Part shown: positions 1 to 10,056 of the stretch, piece by piece
How positions within the stretch are numbered: the stretch's first letter is position 1
Layout of the letters: the number at the start of each line of letters is the position of its first letter
DNA from: Oscillospiraceae bacterium
GTDB taxonomy: Bacteria; Bacillota; Clostridia; Oscillospirales; Ruminococcaceae
DNA: 62,351 bases
Direction of reading: 5' to 3'
NCBI GenBank assembly: GCA_017435745.1
Contig: JAFSEN010000013.1
Span: 1-62,351, forward strand
Made by a program: the position numbers and the translations under genes
The notes under the pieces: model-generated
What the model was told of the DNA's origin: nothing
The model's database searches: none
Seen by the model: only the letters and a program-made list of their open reading frames with translations

Positions 1-1
1 A

Positions 2-1684
<1,683 letters not shown>

Positions 1685-1691
1685 TTAAAAA

Positions 1692-1979
1692 TCAATCTTC
1701 AACGACGGCAAGAATGTCGTTCTGGGAGAGGATGATGATTTCTTCCCCATCGATTTTAACAGTAGTGCCGGCATATTTGCCCATGATTACATGGTCGCCT
1801 ACTTTAAGCTGCATTTCAACTTCTTTACCGTCGATCATGCCGCCGGGGCCAACAGCAATAACTTCTGCAATTTCAGGTTTATCCTGAGCATTAGCAGTGA
1901 TGAAAAGACCGCCTTTGGTTTTTTCTTCATAATCTACCATTTTAATAACAACTCTGTCTCCAAGGGGTTTTACGTTCAT
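1692..1979 (-). CDS. groES: Co-chaperonin GroES
   Basis: This is the 10 kDa lid of the GroEL chamber. The product is 95 residues, starting MNVKPLGDRVVIK, and carries the mobile-loop region (EKTKGGLFI) and the family pattern GPGGMIDGKE followed by KVGDHVIMGKYAGT. I chose the ATG at 1979 because AGGAGG lies about 8 bases upstream; an upstream in-frame codon at 2033 falls inside the CIRCE operator and is not a start. It is the first gene of groESL. Confidence 0.97.
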   Translation of the reverse strand: MNVKPLGDRVVIKMVDYEEKTKGGLFITANAQDKPEIAEVIAVGPGGMIDGKEVEMQLKVGDHVIMGKYAGTTVKIDGEEIIILSQNDILAVVED

Positions 1980-2022
1980 TGGAAATCCTCCTAAATATAT
2001 GTTATTTATTGAAAACGATTGT

Positions 2023-2049
2023 TTAGCACTCATTCATTTTGAGTGCTAA
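2023..2049 (-). promoter_or_regulatory. CIRCE operator (HrcA binding site)
   Basis: A perfect TTAGCACTC, nine spacer bases and GAGTGCTAA. This is the consensus operator of the HrcA heat-shock repressor. It sits just downstream of the -10 box and before groES, so groESL should be HrcA-repressed. hrcA itself is not in the window. Confidence 0.97.
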
Positions 2050-2053
2050 TAAT

Positions 2054-2082
2054 ATTTTATACTATATATTAGTAATTGTCAA
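2054..2082 (-). promoter_or_regulatory. groESL promoter
   Basis: On the minus strand, TTGACA (2077-2082) and TAAAAT (2054-2059) are separated by 17 bases, a good SigA-type promoter. CIRCE begins about five bases downstream of the -10 box. Confidence 0.75.
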
Positions 2083-2120
2083 TCGTTTTGGCTCATATTT
2101 TTCTAAAAATACATATTTTT

Positions 2121-2873
2121 TTAATTTTCGTTCACATTTTCGGTGCAATCGGCATTGTTTTCGGGCTGATCGGCATCATTTTCTGCATCACTGGCCTGTT
2201 TTTCACAAGGACTGACCGTTAATTTTTTTGCAATAAGGAATTTTATCGGTATTCCCTGTTCAGAAAACATCTTTTCATGTTCAGTCATTATATTATCTTC
2301 AAATCCGGAATTATGAAGGTCTTCCGTTACGAAAGTAAGTTCAAATCCGCATTCGGTGAAATATCTTTTTGAAGAAAGGAAAAGATCATCGTTATCGGTT
2401 TTAAAACGAATCTCGCCGCCGTCTTTCAAAAATTCGCGGTACTGCATAAGCTGATTGTTATGGGTAAGGCGTTTTTTGTGGTCATGAGTCTTGGGCCAGG
2501 GATTGCAGAAATTGATATAAATTCTGTCGAACATATCTTCGTTGGAAAAAACTTTGCTGATAAGCATAATTTCCTGGCTGAAAATATATACGTTGTCAAC
2601 TTCTCTTTCAGCTTCTGCATATTCGCGTTTAATGTTTCGCATTGCAAGGCCGAGCATTTCACTTTTTATATCAACAGCAATAAAGTTTGTTTCCGGATTA
2701 GCAACAGCAAGTTTTGAAATAAAACCGCCTTTTCCACATCCGAGTTCAAGCATCATCGGAGCATCTTTTTTGAAAACAGATTTCCATTTTCCCCTGTTTT
2801 CTGCCGGAACATCAATACAGTTTTCCCATTCGGCAAGTTCCGGTCTTGCCCAAGGTTTTCTTCTTATTCTCAT
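2121..2873 (-). CDS. trmB: tRNA (guanine-N7-)-methyltransferase
   Basis: TrmB makes m7G46 in tRNA using S-adenosylmethionine. The protein (250 residues) begins MRIRRKPWARPEL and shows the SAM-binding loop ELGCGKGGF near residue 43 and the family motif NFCNPWPK near 145. The C-terminal 35 or so residues form an acidic, low-complexity extension (repeats of ENNAD/TENVNEN type) beyond the usual domain. It follows the TatD gene by three bases and so is the last gene of a metG-tatD-trmB run. Confidence 0.93.
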   Translation of the reverse strand: MRIRRKPWARPELAEWENCIDVPAENRGKWKSVFKKDAPMMLELGCGKGGFISKLAVANPETNFIAVDIKSEMLGLAMRNIKREYAEAEREVDNVYIFSQEIMLISKVFSNEDMFDRIYINFCNPWPKTHDHKKRLTHNNQLMQYREFLKDGGEIRFKTDNDDLFLSSKRYFTECGFELTFVTEDLHNSGFEDNIMTEHEKMFSEQGIPIKFLIAKKLTVSPCEKQASDAENDADQPENNADCTENVNEN

Positions 2874-2876
2874 AAA

Positions 2877-3659
2877 TTAATCCTCCGCATTGATTCCGTA
2901 AATTCTCATTCCGTTTTCTCTTGCTTTGTCTATAAGGGTCTGAGCATCTGTTTTGCGTATATCAGCAAGTCTTTCTGCTGTTGCGGAAATAAGGCTGCTG
3001 TCGCATCTCTGACCTCTGTAAGGGACTGGGGCCATATACGGACAATCCGTTTCAAGAAGAATTCTGTCTTCCGGAACAGCTTCCGCCGCAAGAAGAAGTT
3101 TGTTCGCATTTTTAAATGTTACCGAACCCGTAAAACCAATATACATTCCAAGTTTAAGAAATTCCTTTGCCGTTTCTGCAGAACCGGAAAAACAATGGAT
3201 AATTCCTTTCGGACGGTATTTTTTCACAAGTTCAAGAGTATCCGCATGCGCTTCCCGGTCGTGGATTATAACCGGAAGACCGAGTTTATTTGCAAGTTCA
3301 AGCTGCGCAGCAAAAACTTCCTTCTGTTTTTCTCTCGGAGAAAAATCGTAATGGTAATCAAGACCGATTTCGCCTATTGCCACAACTTTTTTGTTTTTTG
3401 CAAATTCCTCAACCTTATTAAGCCAATCTCCGTTTCCATCGCTTTCTGCGGAATGGGGGTGAACCCCAACGGCAGAATATACAAAATCATATTTTGACGA
3501 AAGTTCAAGCGTTTTTTCGCAGCTTTCAAGATCGCAGGCAGGATCAACCACCAAGGAAACGCCGTGCTCAAAAATATTTTTGAGCACGGTGTCACGATCT
3601 TCGTCAAATCTTTCGTCATCATAATGAGCATGGGTGTCGAATATACCTTTATATTCCAT
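2877..3659 (-). CDS. TatD family metal-dependent hydrolase/DNase
   Basis: This is a TIM-barrel metal-dependent hydrolase of the TatD/YcfH family, usually credited with 3'-5' DNase activity. Metal-site motifs are present: DTHAHYDD near the N-terminus, GEIGLDYHY, HDREAHADT, HCFSG and ETDCPYMAP. The ATG at 3659 overlaps the metG stop by one base (TGATG), indicating translational coupling; a TTG one codon upstream is the less likely start. metG-tatD is a common gene pair in Firmicutes. A perfect 28-base palindrome lies inside the coding region at 3562-3589 (see findings). Confidence 0.93.
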   Translation of the reverse strand: MEYKGIFDTHAHYDDERFDEDRDTVLKNIFEHGVSLVVDPACDLESCEKTLELSSKYDFVYSAVGVHPHSAESDGNGDWLNKVEEFAKNKKVVAIGEIGLDYHYDFSPREKQKEVFAAQLELANKLGLPVIIHDREAHADTLELVKKYRPKGIIHCFSGSAETAKEFLKLGMYIGFTGSVTFKNANKLLLAAEAVPEDRILLETDCPYMAPVPYRGQRCDSSLISATAERLADIRKTDAQTLIDKARENGMRIYGINAED

Positions 3660-5602
3660 CAATGAAGCCTCGTTCCTACAGGTACGGAATCATCAATAAA
3701 GGTTACGCAGACAGAACCATCTTCCCTGTCGCCTGCAAGAAGCATTCCGCAGGATTCAACACCGCAGAGTTTTGCCGGTTTAAGGTTAGCCACAACTACA
3801 ATCTTCTTTCCGATAAGTTCTTCGGGAGTATAGTGCTGTGCAATTCCGGAAACGATCTGGCGTCCGCCCATTCCGTCATCGAGCTGGATTTTATAAAGTT
3901 TTTTTGCTTTCGGAACTTTTTCGCATTCAAGAATTTTTGCAACGCGAAGTTCAACCTTTGTAAAATCATCGATTGCAATTTCAGGCTGGAGTTCAATTAC
4001 AGGTTTTTCTGCGGCTTTTTCAGCTTCAAGCTGTGCTTTATGTGCCGCTTCAAGTTCAGCAATAAGCTTTTCAGCATCTATTCTGGAGAAAAGAGGAGTT
4101 GCAGTTCCAACTTTTTTACCTGCTTCAAGTCCGCCGAAAGTTTTGATGCTTTCGTAACTCTGTTCATCAATTCCAAGCTGTTCTGTGATTTTACCGGTGG
4201 TTTCGGGCATAATCGGTGCAATAAGAACGGAAAGAATACGGATTCCTTCAAGAAGATTATAAAGAACGGTTCCAAGTCTTTCTTTTTTACTTTCATCTTT
4301 GGCAAGAGCCCAAGGCATTGTTTCGTCGATATATTTATTGCAGCGGCGAGCAAGATCCATAATGCAGTCGATAGCGTCGCTCATCTTATATTCGGAAAGG
4401 TTTTTGTCAAATCCTTCGATAGCTTTTGCTGCGGTTGCTTTAAGATCATCGTCAAATTCTCCGACGAAATCAGAAGACTGAATTACGCCGTCGAAATATT
4501 TGTTCTGCATTGCAATGGTGCGGTTAACAAGGTTGCCGAGGGTGTTAGCAAGATCTGTGTTGAATCTCTCGATCATTGCTTCATAAGTGATCGAACCGTC
4601 GTTTGCATGAGGCATTTCGGTAAGGAGATAATAACGGACAGCGTCAACGCCGAATACTTTGGTAAGATCATCAGCATAAATTACGTTGCCGCGGGATTTG
4701 GACATTTTGTCTTCGCCGAAAAGAAGCCAGGGATGACCGTAAACCTGTTTCGGAAGCGGTTCACCAAGAGCCATGAGCATGATGGGCCAATAAATAGTAT
4801 GGAATCTTACGATATCCTTACCGATTATATGCACATCCGCGGGCCAATATTTTTTATACTGTTCGGAACTTCCGTCCGGATCATATCCAAGGGCGGTGAT
4901 ATAGTTGGAAAGAGCGTCGATCCATACATAAATAACGTGTTTATCGTCAAAAGTTACCGGAACGCCCCATTTGAAAGATGTTCTGGAAACGCAGAGATCC
5001 TGAAGACCGGGTTTAATAAAGTTGTTGAGCATCTCTTTTTTGCGTGCTTCCGGATAGATAAAGTTTTCGTTGTTTTCGATAAACTCTTCGAGCTGTTTCT
5101 GATATTTGGAAAGGCGAAGAAAATATGCTTCTTCCTTTGCTTTTGTCACTTCGCGTCCGCAGTCGGGACATTTTCCGTCAACAAGCTGGCTTTCGGTCCA
5201 GAAAGATTCGCAGGGGGTGCAATAAAGACCTTCGTATTCGCTTTTATAAATATCGCCCTGATCATAAAGTTTCTTAAATATTTTCTGAACGGTTTTTTCA
5301 TGATAATCATCGGTGGTTCTGATGAAATGATCATAAGTGGTGTTAAGAAGATCGCAGATCTCTTTTATTTCCCCTGCAACTTTATCAACATATTCTTTCG
5401 GGGTCACGCCGGAATCTGCAGCATATTTTTCAATTTTCTGACCGTGCTCATCGGTACCGGTAAGGAAGAAAACATCATATCCCTGCATTCTTTTATATCT
5501 TGCAATAGCATCGGTAAGAACAATTTCATAAGTATTTCCTATGTGGGGTTTTCGGGAAGTATAAGCAATAGCCGTTGTAATATAAAATTTAGGCTTATCC
5601 AT
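3659..5602 (-). CDS. metG: Methionyl-tRNA synthetase
   Basis: Charges tRNA-Met with methionine in the cytoplasm. The protein is 647 residues with the class I signatures HIGN near residue 20 and KMSKS near residue 300, a zinc knuckle (CTPC and CPDC near 127-147), an anticodon-binding helical domain and a C-terminal tRNA-binding domain of the Trbp111/EMAP type (FTKVELRVAKI near 545). This is the full two-part architecture found in many Firmicutes. A usable ribosome binding site AAGGAG precedes the ATG. No T-box leader is visible, because the solute-binding protein gene ends only 29 bases upstream. Confidence 0.97.
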   Translation of the reverse strand: MDKPKFYITTAIAYTSRKPHIGNTYEIVLTDAIARYKRMQGYDVFFLTGTDEHGQKIEKYAADSGVTPKEYVDKVAGEIKEICDLLNTTYDHFIRTTDDYHEKTVQKIFKKLYDQGDIYKSEYEGLYCTPCESFWTESQLVDGKCPDCGREVTKAKEEAYFLRLSKYQKQLEEFIENNENFIYPEARKKEMLNNFIKPGLQDLCVSRTSFKWGVPVTFDDKHVIYVWIDALSNYITALGYDPDGSSEQYKKYWPADVHIIGKDIVRFHTIYWPIMLMALGEPLPKQVYGHPWLLFGEDKMSKSRGNVIYADDLTKVFGVDAVRYYLLTEMPHANDGSITYEAMIERFNTDLANTLGNLVNRTIAMQNKYFDGVIQSSDFVGEFDDDLKATAAKAIEGFDKNLSEYKMSDAIDCIMDLARRCNKYIDETMPWALAKDESKKERLGTVLYNLLEGIRILSVLIAPIMPETTGKITEQLGIDEQSYESIKTFGGLEAGKKVGTATPLFSRIDAEKLIAELEAAHKAQLEAEKAAEKPVIELQPEIAIDDFTKVELRVAKILECEKVPKAKKLYKIQLDDGMGGRQIVSGIAQHYTPEELIGKKIVVVANLKPAKLCGVESCGMLLAGDREDGSVCVTFIDDSVPVGTRLH

Positions 5603-5631
5603 TATTTTTATTCTCCTTTTGAGTTATGATG

Positions 5632-6858
5632 TCAAAATTCTTTGATGTATTCTATCATTTTATCCGAAAATTCATCAGATTTGATATCGCCTTTGAAAAT
5701 ATCAACAACCAACGCGCAAAATTCATCAGAAAGACTTGCATTTGCTCCGGATTTTATTTCAAATTCAGGTGCGATAACGGTTTTGTCATTTACCGGAATT
5801 TCTTTTCCGAGCATTTCCTTTGCAAGTTCCGCAACTTTTGCACTATAGAGGAAAGACATAAACTGTTTTGCAGTTTCCGCTTCATTTGCTTCAATGGGAA
5901 TATACATCTCAGAGAAAGAAACAGTTTTTACGTTTTCTCCGGAAAGAGAAGGATAATTGCAAATTGAATATTTTTCCCCGTCTTTGTTGAGTTCTTCAAG
6001 ATCGGAAATGCTTCCGGAAACAAAAACAGCTTTGCCTTCTTTAAGAAGATCCATAGTATCATTTTTTGTTTTGGTGCTGCTTCCGGAAACTACAAGTTTT
6101 GTAATGCTTTCGATTTTTTCCGCAAAAGAATTGATGTTTGCGTTTTTCCAAGCTTCTTCTTCGCAGGAAAGAATATCGTTCATTTCCTGAACTCCTATTA
6201 CCGGAACAAGAGCAGCAGCAAAAATATTTACAAATTCATCCGGTTCGGAACCGGCATAAGTATAAAATTCAAATTTTTTATTCTCGCAGGCTTTTGCAAT
6301 CGAAACAAAATCGTCCCATGTTTGCGGAACGGAAAAACCGTTTGAAGAAAGTGTTTCTTTATTATAAATAAGTCCTTCTGCTTCAACAAAAAGAGGTGCA
6401 AGATAGGAAACACCGTCATCATAAGGTTTGCAGGTATTGTTTTCAAAAATTCCGCCCGGAGCAGAAGATTCAACGCTTTCAAGGCTGAGAAGTGCTTTAT
6501 CTTTTACAAGCGCTTCAGTAACTCCGGTTTCTTCATTGGAGGGAAGATAAACAAAATCCGGCGAATTTCCGGAGAGAATGCGGTCGCGGACTTCATAAGC
6601 CGCATCTTTTGTAACAATAAGATTTACCGTGATTCCCTGGTTTTGGCTTTCAAATTCATCTTTTACAGCTTTCCAGAAAGCCTCATCATCTCCGCTGTCG
6701 TAAATAACTGCGGTAAAAGATTTTTGAAGAGCAGAAACAACAATTTCGCCCTCCCCTTCTTTTGGGGGATCTTTTTCATCTTTATTTTCATCTGAACAGC
6801 CTGAAAAAACAGACACAGCCATCAAAACGGCCAAGAGCATAGAAAGAATTTTTTTCAT
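5632..6858 (-). CDS. Extracellular solute-binding lipoprotein (sugar type)
   Basis: A 408-residue secreted lipoprotein: a hydrophobic signal peptide ends in the lipobox VFSGC (Cys at about 21), followed by an acidic linker. The rest reads as a family 1 ABC solute-binding protein (a stretch like GNSPDFVYLPSN, a TWDDF motif, and an ALVPVIG region). The start has AGGAGG upstream. No permease or ATPase genes are adjacent, so it is an orphan binding protein; its ligand cannot be told. It lies directly upstream of metG and could share transcripts with it. Confidence 0.82.
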   Translation of the reverse strand: MKKILSMLLAVLMAVSVFSGCSDENKDEKDPPKEGEGEIVVSALQKSFTAVIYDSGDDEAFWKAVKDEFESQNQGITVNLIVTKDAAYEVRDRILSGNSPDFVYLPSNEETGVTEALVKDKALLSLESVESSAPGGIFENNTCKPYDDGVSYLAPLFVEAEGLIYNKETLSSNGFSVPQTWDDFVSIAKACENKKFEFYTYAGSEPDEFVNIFAAALVPVIGVQEMNDILSCEEEAWKNANINSFAEKIESITKLVVSGSSTKTKNDTMDLLKEGKAVFVSGSISDLEELNKDGEKYSICNYPSLSGENVKTVSFSEMYIPIEANEAETAKQFMSFLYSAKVAELAKEMLGKEIPVNDKTVIAPEFEIKSGANASLSDEFCALVVDIFKGDIKSDEFSDKMIEYIKEF

Positions 6859-7001
6859 AGTTTCCTCCTGATTATAAAAATACAGATTAATATTACCACA
6901 AAACCAAAATAATTAAAAGAGTTTTTAAAATTTATTTTACTTTACATTTACGAATATTTAAATTAAAATATAGTTAACAATATTCTTATGGATGTGATTC
7001 G

Positions 7002-7454
7002 TTGCTCGACTATATTTATCTTTTTTTTATTTCCATGGTTCCTCTTATAGAACTTCGCGGCGCAATGATTTATGCTGCCGTTGCGGAAATGCCTTTTCTT
7101 CCCTCTTTGATTTGCTGCGTAATCGGAAATATTCTTCCTGTTCCGTTTTTAATAAAATTTGCAAAAACAGTTCTTACTTATCTTTCGAAAATCGATAAAA
7201 TCGGCTGGATATTTCAAAAAATTATCGACCGCGGCAACAAAAAAGCAGAAAAAGTAAGGAATGCGGAACTTTTAGGACTTTTTGCATTTGTTGCAATTCC
7301 AATTCCCGGAACGGGAGCTTGGACCGCATCTCTTATTGCAACGCTTATGCAGCTTCGTGTAATTAAATCGACCATTGCAATTTTTTTAGGAGTTATTGCC
7401 TGCGGAATAATTATGGGAATAGTTTCTTTTGGTATCGTTGATCTTTTAATATAA
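7002..7454 (+). CDS. Small multidrug export-like membrane protein (COG2426)
   Basis: A 150-residue polytopic membrane protein. It resembles the Sm_multidrug_ex/COG2426 family: an N-terminal PLIELRGAMIYA motif, a central VAIPIPGTGAWTASLIA motif and a hydrophobic C-terminus. The transport role is only a family label. The start appears to be TTG at 7002 behind GGATGTG; no in-frame ATG fits the N-terminal helix. The next gene follows after 15 bases, so the two are likely co-transcribed. Confidence 0.75.
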   Translation: MLDYIYLFFISMVPLIELRGAMIYAAVAEMPFLPSLICCVIGNILPVPFLIKFAKTVLTYLSKIDKIGWIFQKIIDRGNKKAEKVRNAELLGLFAFVAIPIPGTGAWTASLIATLMQLRVIKSTIAIFLGVIACGIIMGIVSFGIVDLLI

Positions 7455-7469
7455 AAAGGAGTAATAATT

Positions 7470-7940
7470 ATGGAAAAAGAACTTATCGTCATTCCGGAAA
7501 ACAACAATTTTTCCGAAAAAGATTATCAAAAACTTGTTTATGAAGAAAGCCTTAAACAAACCGCTCTTCTTGAAAAACAAATCAGTTCAGCAAAGCGCCA
7601 GAACATCATTGTTTCCGTTCTTATGCTCGTTGTGGCAATCGCGCTTATAATGCTTACAGTTCAGCTTGGCGGAATCCTCGAAGAGGCTAATTCTGCAATA
7701 AACGAGATCACATCGCTTACACAACAGCTTAACGGAATTCTTGAAGAAACCCAGCTTACAGAACTTCTTAACAACGCCAATACGCTTATTGCAGACAGCG
7801 GCGACGCCCTTAAAGAAGCTCTTGAGGGAATCGACGAAGCTCTCGGTACTGTAAGCCAGATAGATATCGAAACCCTTAATCATGCAATTGCGGACCTTAA
7901 GAAAGTTGTTGAACCCCTTGCAAAACTTTTCGGAAGATAA
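7470..7940 (+). CDS. Hypothetical membrane-anchored coiled-coil protein
   Basis: A 156-residue protein not assigned to a known family. It has a charged N-terminal region of about 45 residues, one transmembrane helix (about 48-70, IIVSVLMLVVAIALIML) and then a helical region rich in Leu, Ala, Glu and Asn that looks like a coiled coil outside the membrane. AAAGGAG precedes the ATG. It shares an operon with the preceding membrane protein and ends at a strong terminator. Confidence 0.7.
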   Translation: MEKELIVIPENNNFSEKDYQKLVYEESLKQTALLEKQISSAKRQNIIVSVLMLVVAIALIMLTVQLGGILEEANSAINEITSLTQQLNGILEETQLTELLNNANTLIADSGDALKEALEGIDEALGTVSQIDIETLNHAIADLKKVVEPLAKLFGR

Positions 7941-7946
7941 TAAGTT

Positions 7947-7979
7947 AAAATCTGCGGATTCTTCCGCAGATTTTTTTTT
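7947..7979 (+). terminator. Rho-independent terminator
   Basis: Stem TCTGCGGA/TCCGCAGA with a four-base loop followed by nine T residues. It ends the two-gene operon before the HAD-like gene. Confidence 0.9.
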
Positions 7980-7993
7980 GAGGATATTATTTT

Positions 7994-8482
7994 ATGAAAA
8001 TAATTTTTCTCGATGTTGATGGAGTTCTTAACTCCGATTTATGGAATGAAAATCATAAAAAGGATATAGAAAGCGGAATTTTAATCGATGACGAAAAAGT
8101 AAAACTCATTTCAAAGTTGATCAAATTAACCGGAGCCAAAATTGTTCTCCATTCCGGCTGGCGTTTTTGGTTTGATGAAAATTTATCGCCTGTTCGAAAA
8201 GAATCTGAAATTTTAGCGAAAATTTTTAAAAACAACGACATTAAGATTTACGATTTTACCCCAGATTTAACCACAGAAGAGATAAAAAGAAACAAAAATT
8301 TCAGCATTGTTAAATCAGATGAAATATTATTGTGGTTAAGAAATCACAACGATATTTCATCATGGATCGTAATAGACGATCTTGATTTGAACAATCAAAC
8401 AATATCCAAACATCAAATAAAACCTGACCACAAAAAAGGTCTTACAGAAAATGATATAACAAACGCTTGTAAATTATTATAA
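7994..8482 (+). CDS. HAD-like hydrolase (Swiss Army Knife RNA repair type)
   Basis: A 162-residue protein with a HAD phosphatase motif I at the N-terminus (IIFLDVDGVLNS), a conserved HSGWR motif near 54, and a late acidic motif (WIVIDDLDL). This pattern matches the short HAD domains found in Swiss Army Knife RNA-repair proteins, here standing alone; substrate unknown. The start has TTGAGGATATT upstream. The gene sits between two strong terminators and uses AT-rich codons (TTA, AAT, ATA) unlike its neighbours, which suggests recent acquisition. Confidence 0.78.
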   Translation: MKIIFLDVDGVLNSDLWNENHKKDIESGILIDDEKVKLISKLIKLTGAKIVLHSGWRFWFDENLSPVRKESEILAKIFKNNDIKIYDFTPDLTTEEIKRNKNFSIVKSDEILLWLRNHNDISSWIVIDDLDLNNQTISKHQIKPDHKKGLTENDITNACKLL

Positions 8483-8494
8483 ATAGTTTCAATT

Positions 8495-8527
8495 AAAAAA
8501 AATCCCGCCTTCCGGCGGGATTTTTTT
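8495..8527. terminator. Bidirectional terminator
   Basis: Stem ATCCCGCC/GGCGGGAT with loop TTCC, flanked by A-run and T-run. It serves both the HAD-like gene and the converging phosphodiesterase gene. Confidence 0.9.
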
Positions 8528-8530
8528 GTC

Positions 8531-9238
8531 TTATTTAAGTTCCGTAAGCAAATCTACCCTGTTTGTAAGCATTCCGTCCGCGCCCATATCGAGCATGCGG
8601 CGCATTTCCTCCGGTTCATCAACTGTCCAGGGGTAAACCTTTACACCATGTTTGTGGAAATCATCCATAATTTCCTGTGTCAGGGCAAAGTGGTAAGGTA
8701 TTGTTATGGTAACATTTCTTTTTTCGCAATATTCGCCATAATCAAAAATCCAGTTATCAAAAGGAAAACAAATCTCGATATCCGGCGCCATCGCTTTAAA
8801 TTTCATTACGGAATAATGGTTTGCGGAATAAATAATAACTTTTTTCCGAAGGTTATGTCTGTCGATACATTCCAGAACCTTTTCTTCCATTCCGTCGTAT
8901 GTAATAAAGCTGTTTTTAAGTTCGACAAAAGTTACAAGGTCCTTATTTTCAACAAGATCGAAATATTCATCAAGAGTCGGAACTTTCTGATTGTGGATAT
9001 CGAATCCGTTTGAAGGATCAAGCTCCCTCATTTCCGCAAGGGTCATATCCTTTACCCAGCCTTTTGCTCCTGTTGTGCGGGAAACTTCTTCATCGTGAAA
9101 AACAACAAGTTCTCCGTCTTTTGTCATTTGAACGTCCATTTCGATAGCTTCCGGATTATATTCAAGGCATTTTTCAAATGCAATCATTGTGTTTTCAGGA
9201 TACAGACCCGCAAGTCCTCTGTGTGCAACACGCATCAT
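8531..9238 (-). CDS. Glycerophosphodiester phosphodiesterase (second copy)
   Basis: A 235-residue cytoplasmic TIM-barrel enzyme expected to split glycerophosphodiesters into an alcohol and glycerol 3-phosphate. It shows the GDPD signature RVAHRGLAGLYPENT, the EMDVQMTKDGELVVFHDE segment with metal ligands, VELKN, and the C-terminal VYPWTVDEPEE. The ATG at 9238 overlaps the stop of the preceding paralog (ATGA overlap), so the two are translationally coupled. There is no signal peptide. It is the distal gene of the ABC importer operon. Confidence 0.93.
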   Translation of the reverse strand: MMRVAHRGLAGLYPENTMIAFEKCLEYNPEAIEMDVQMTKDGELVVFHDEEVSRTTGAKGWVKDMTLAEMRELDPSNGFDIHNQKVPTLDEYFDLVENKDLVTFVELKNSFITYDGMEEKVLECIDRHNLRKKVIIYSANHYSVMKFKAMAPDIEICFPFDNWIFDYGEYCEKRNVTITIPYHFALTQEIMDDFHKHGVKVYPWTVDEPEEMRRMLDMGADGMLTNRVDLLTELK

Positions 9239-9969
9239 TTTCCGCAAACTTCCTTTCTGATTTCAAGGAATTTTTCGGGGCGGTTTGTAATTGCAATCTC
9301 AAGCTGGAGTTTAAGGGCTTTTTTCATATCCTCTTCATCGTTGATTGTCCAAGCGTTTATCTCAATTCCGTTATCGCGGAGATCCTGCATATTTTCATGG
9401 TTAAGGCAGTTGAAGAACGGATGGAAGCATTCTACTCCCCTTGCTCTGGTATATGCACCGGGATGGATGAGCCAGCTTTCCTCAAGAAATCCGCATTTTA
9501 CGTCCGGAGCGAGTTCCTTGAAACGTGTGCATGTGAAATGGTTAAAAGAACTGATAATGATTTTATCGCGAAGACCAAATTCATCCATAAGGGCAAGAAC
9601 TTTTCTTTCGATTCCTTTATATTCAAAAACGCCGCTCTTGATTTCAATATTGCATTCAAGTCCGGTTTCGGCCATCAGTTCAAAAACTTCACGAAGGGTC
9701 GGCGGTGCTTCAAATTCAAATTCACCTTTTTTGACAAAACCGGCATCAAGAGCTTTAAACTCTTCGAGAGTAAGATCTTTTATAAGAGCGTTAACGCCGG
9801 TTGTGCGGATTGTGTTTTCGTCGTGCATAACAACAAGTTCACCGTCTTTTGTAAGATGAACGTCAATTTCAATACCTTCTGCACCTATTTCTGCTGCTTT
9901 TCTGAAAGCGAGCATTGTATTTTCAGGATATTTTTCGGAAAAACCACGATGAGCATAAATTTTAGTCAT
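9235..9969 (-). CDS. Glycerophosphodiester phosphodiesterase (first copy)
   Basis: A 244-residue paralog of the next gene, with IYAHRGFSEKYPENT, the EIDVHLTKDGELVVMHDE segment, NIEIKSG and INAWTINDEEDM. The ATG at 9969 has GGAGG five bases upstream; the in-frame TTG at 9981 overlaps that site and is rejected. It lies 87 bases downstream of the importer ATPase gene, behind a hairpin, and overlaps the second phosphodiesterase. The absence of a signal peptide implies that substrates are hydrolysed after import. Confidence 0.93.
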   Translation of the reverse strand: MTKIYAHRGFSEKYPENTMLAFRKAAEIGAEGIEIDVHLTKDGELVVMHDENTIRTTGVNALIKDLTLEEFKALDAGFVKKGEFEFEAPPTLREVFELMAETGLECNIEIKSGVFEYKGIERKVLALMDEFGLRDKIIISSFNHFTCTRFKELAPDVKCGFLEESWLIHPGAYTRARGVECFHPFFNCLNHENMQDLRDNGIEINAWTINDEEDMKKALKLQLEIAITNRPEKFLEIRKEVCGK

Positions 9970-10004
9970 AACTGCCTCCAAAAAAATATTATTTTAATCA
10001 AACA

Positions 10005-10031
10005 TACCGGGAAGCAAAACGCTTCCCGGTA
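10005..10031 (-). terminator. Intercistronic hairpin between importer ATPase and phosphodiesterases
   Basis: A perfect 11-bp stem TACCGGGAAGC/GCTTCCCGGTA with a five-base loop. On the minus strand it is followed only by a weak T-rich stretch (TGTTTGATT), so it may attenuate or protect transcripts rather than stop them fully. Confidence 0.6.
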
Positions 10032-10056
10032 CTGCTTCGGTTACATTATATCGCTG

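Noticed and set aside
5603..5631. T-box leader for metG
   Set aside because: The gap to the upstream gene is only 29 bases, too short for a T-box.
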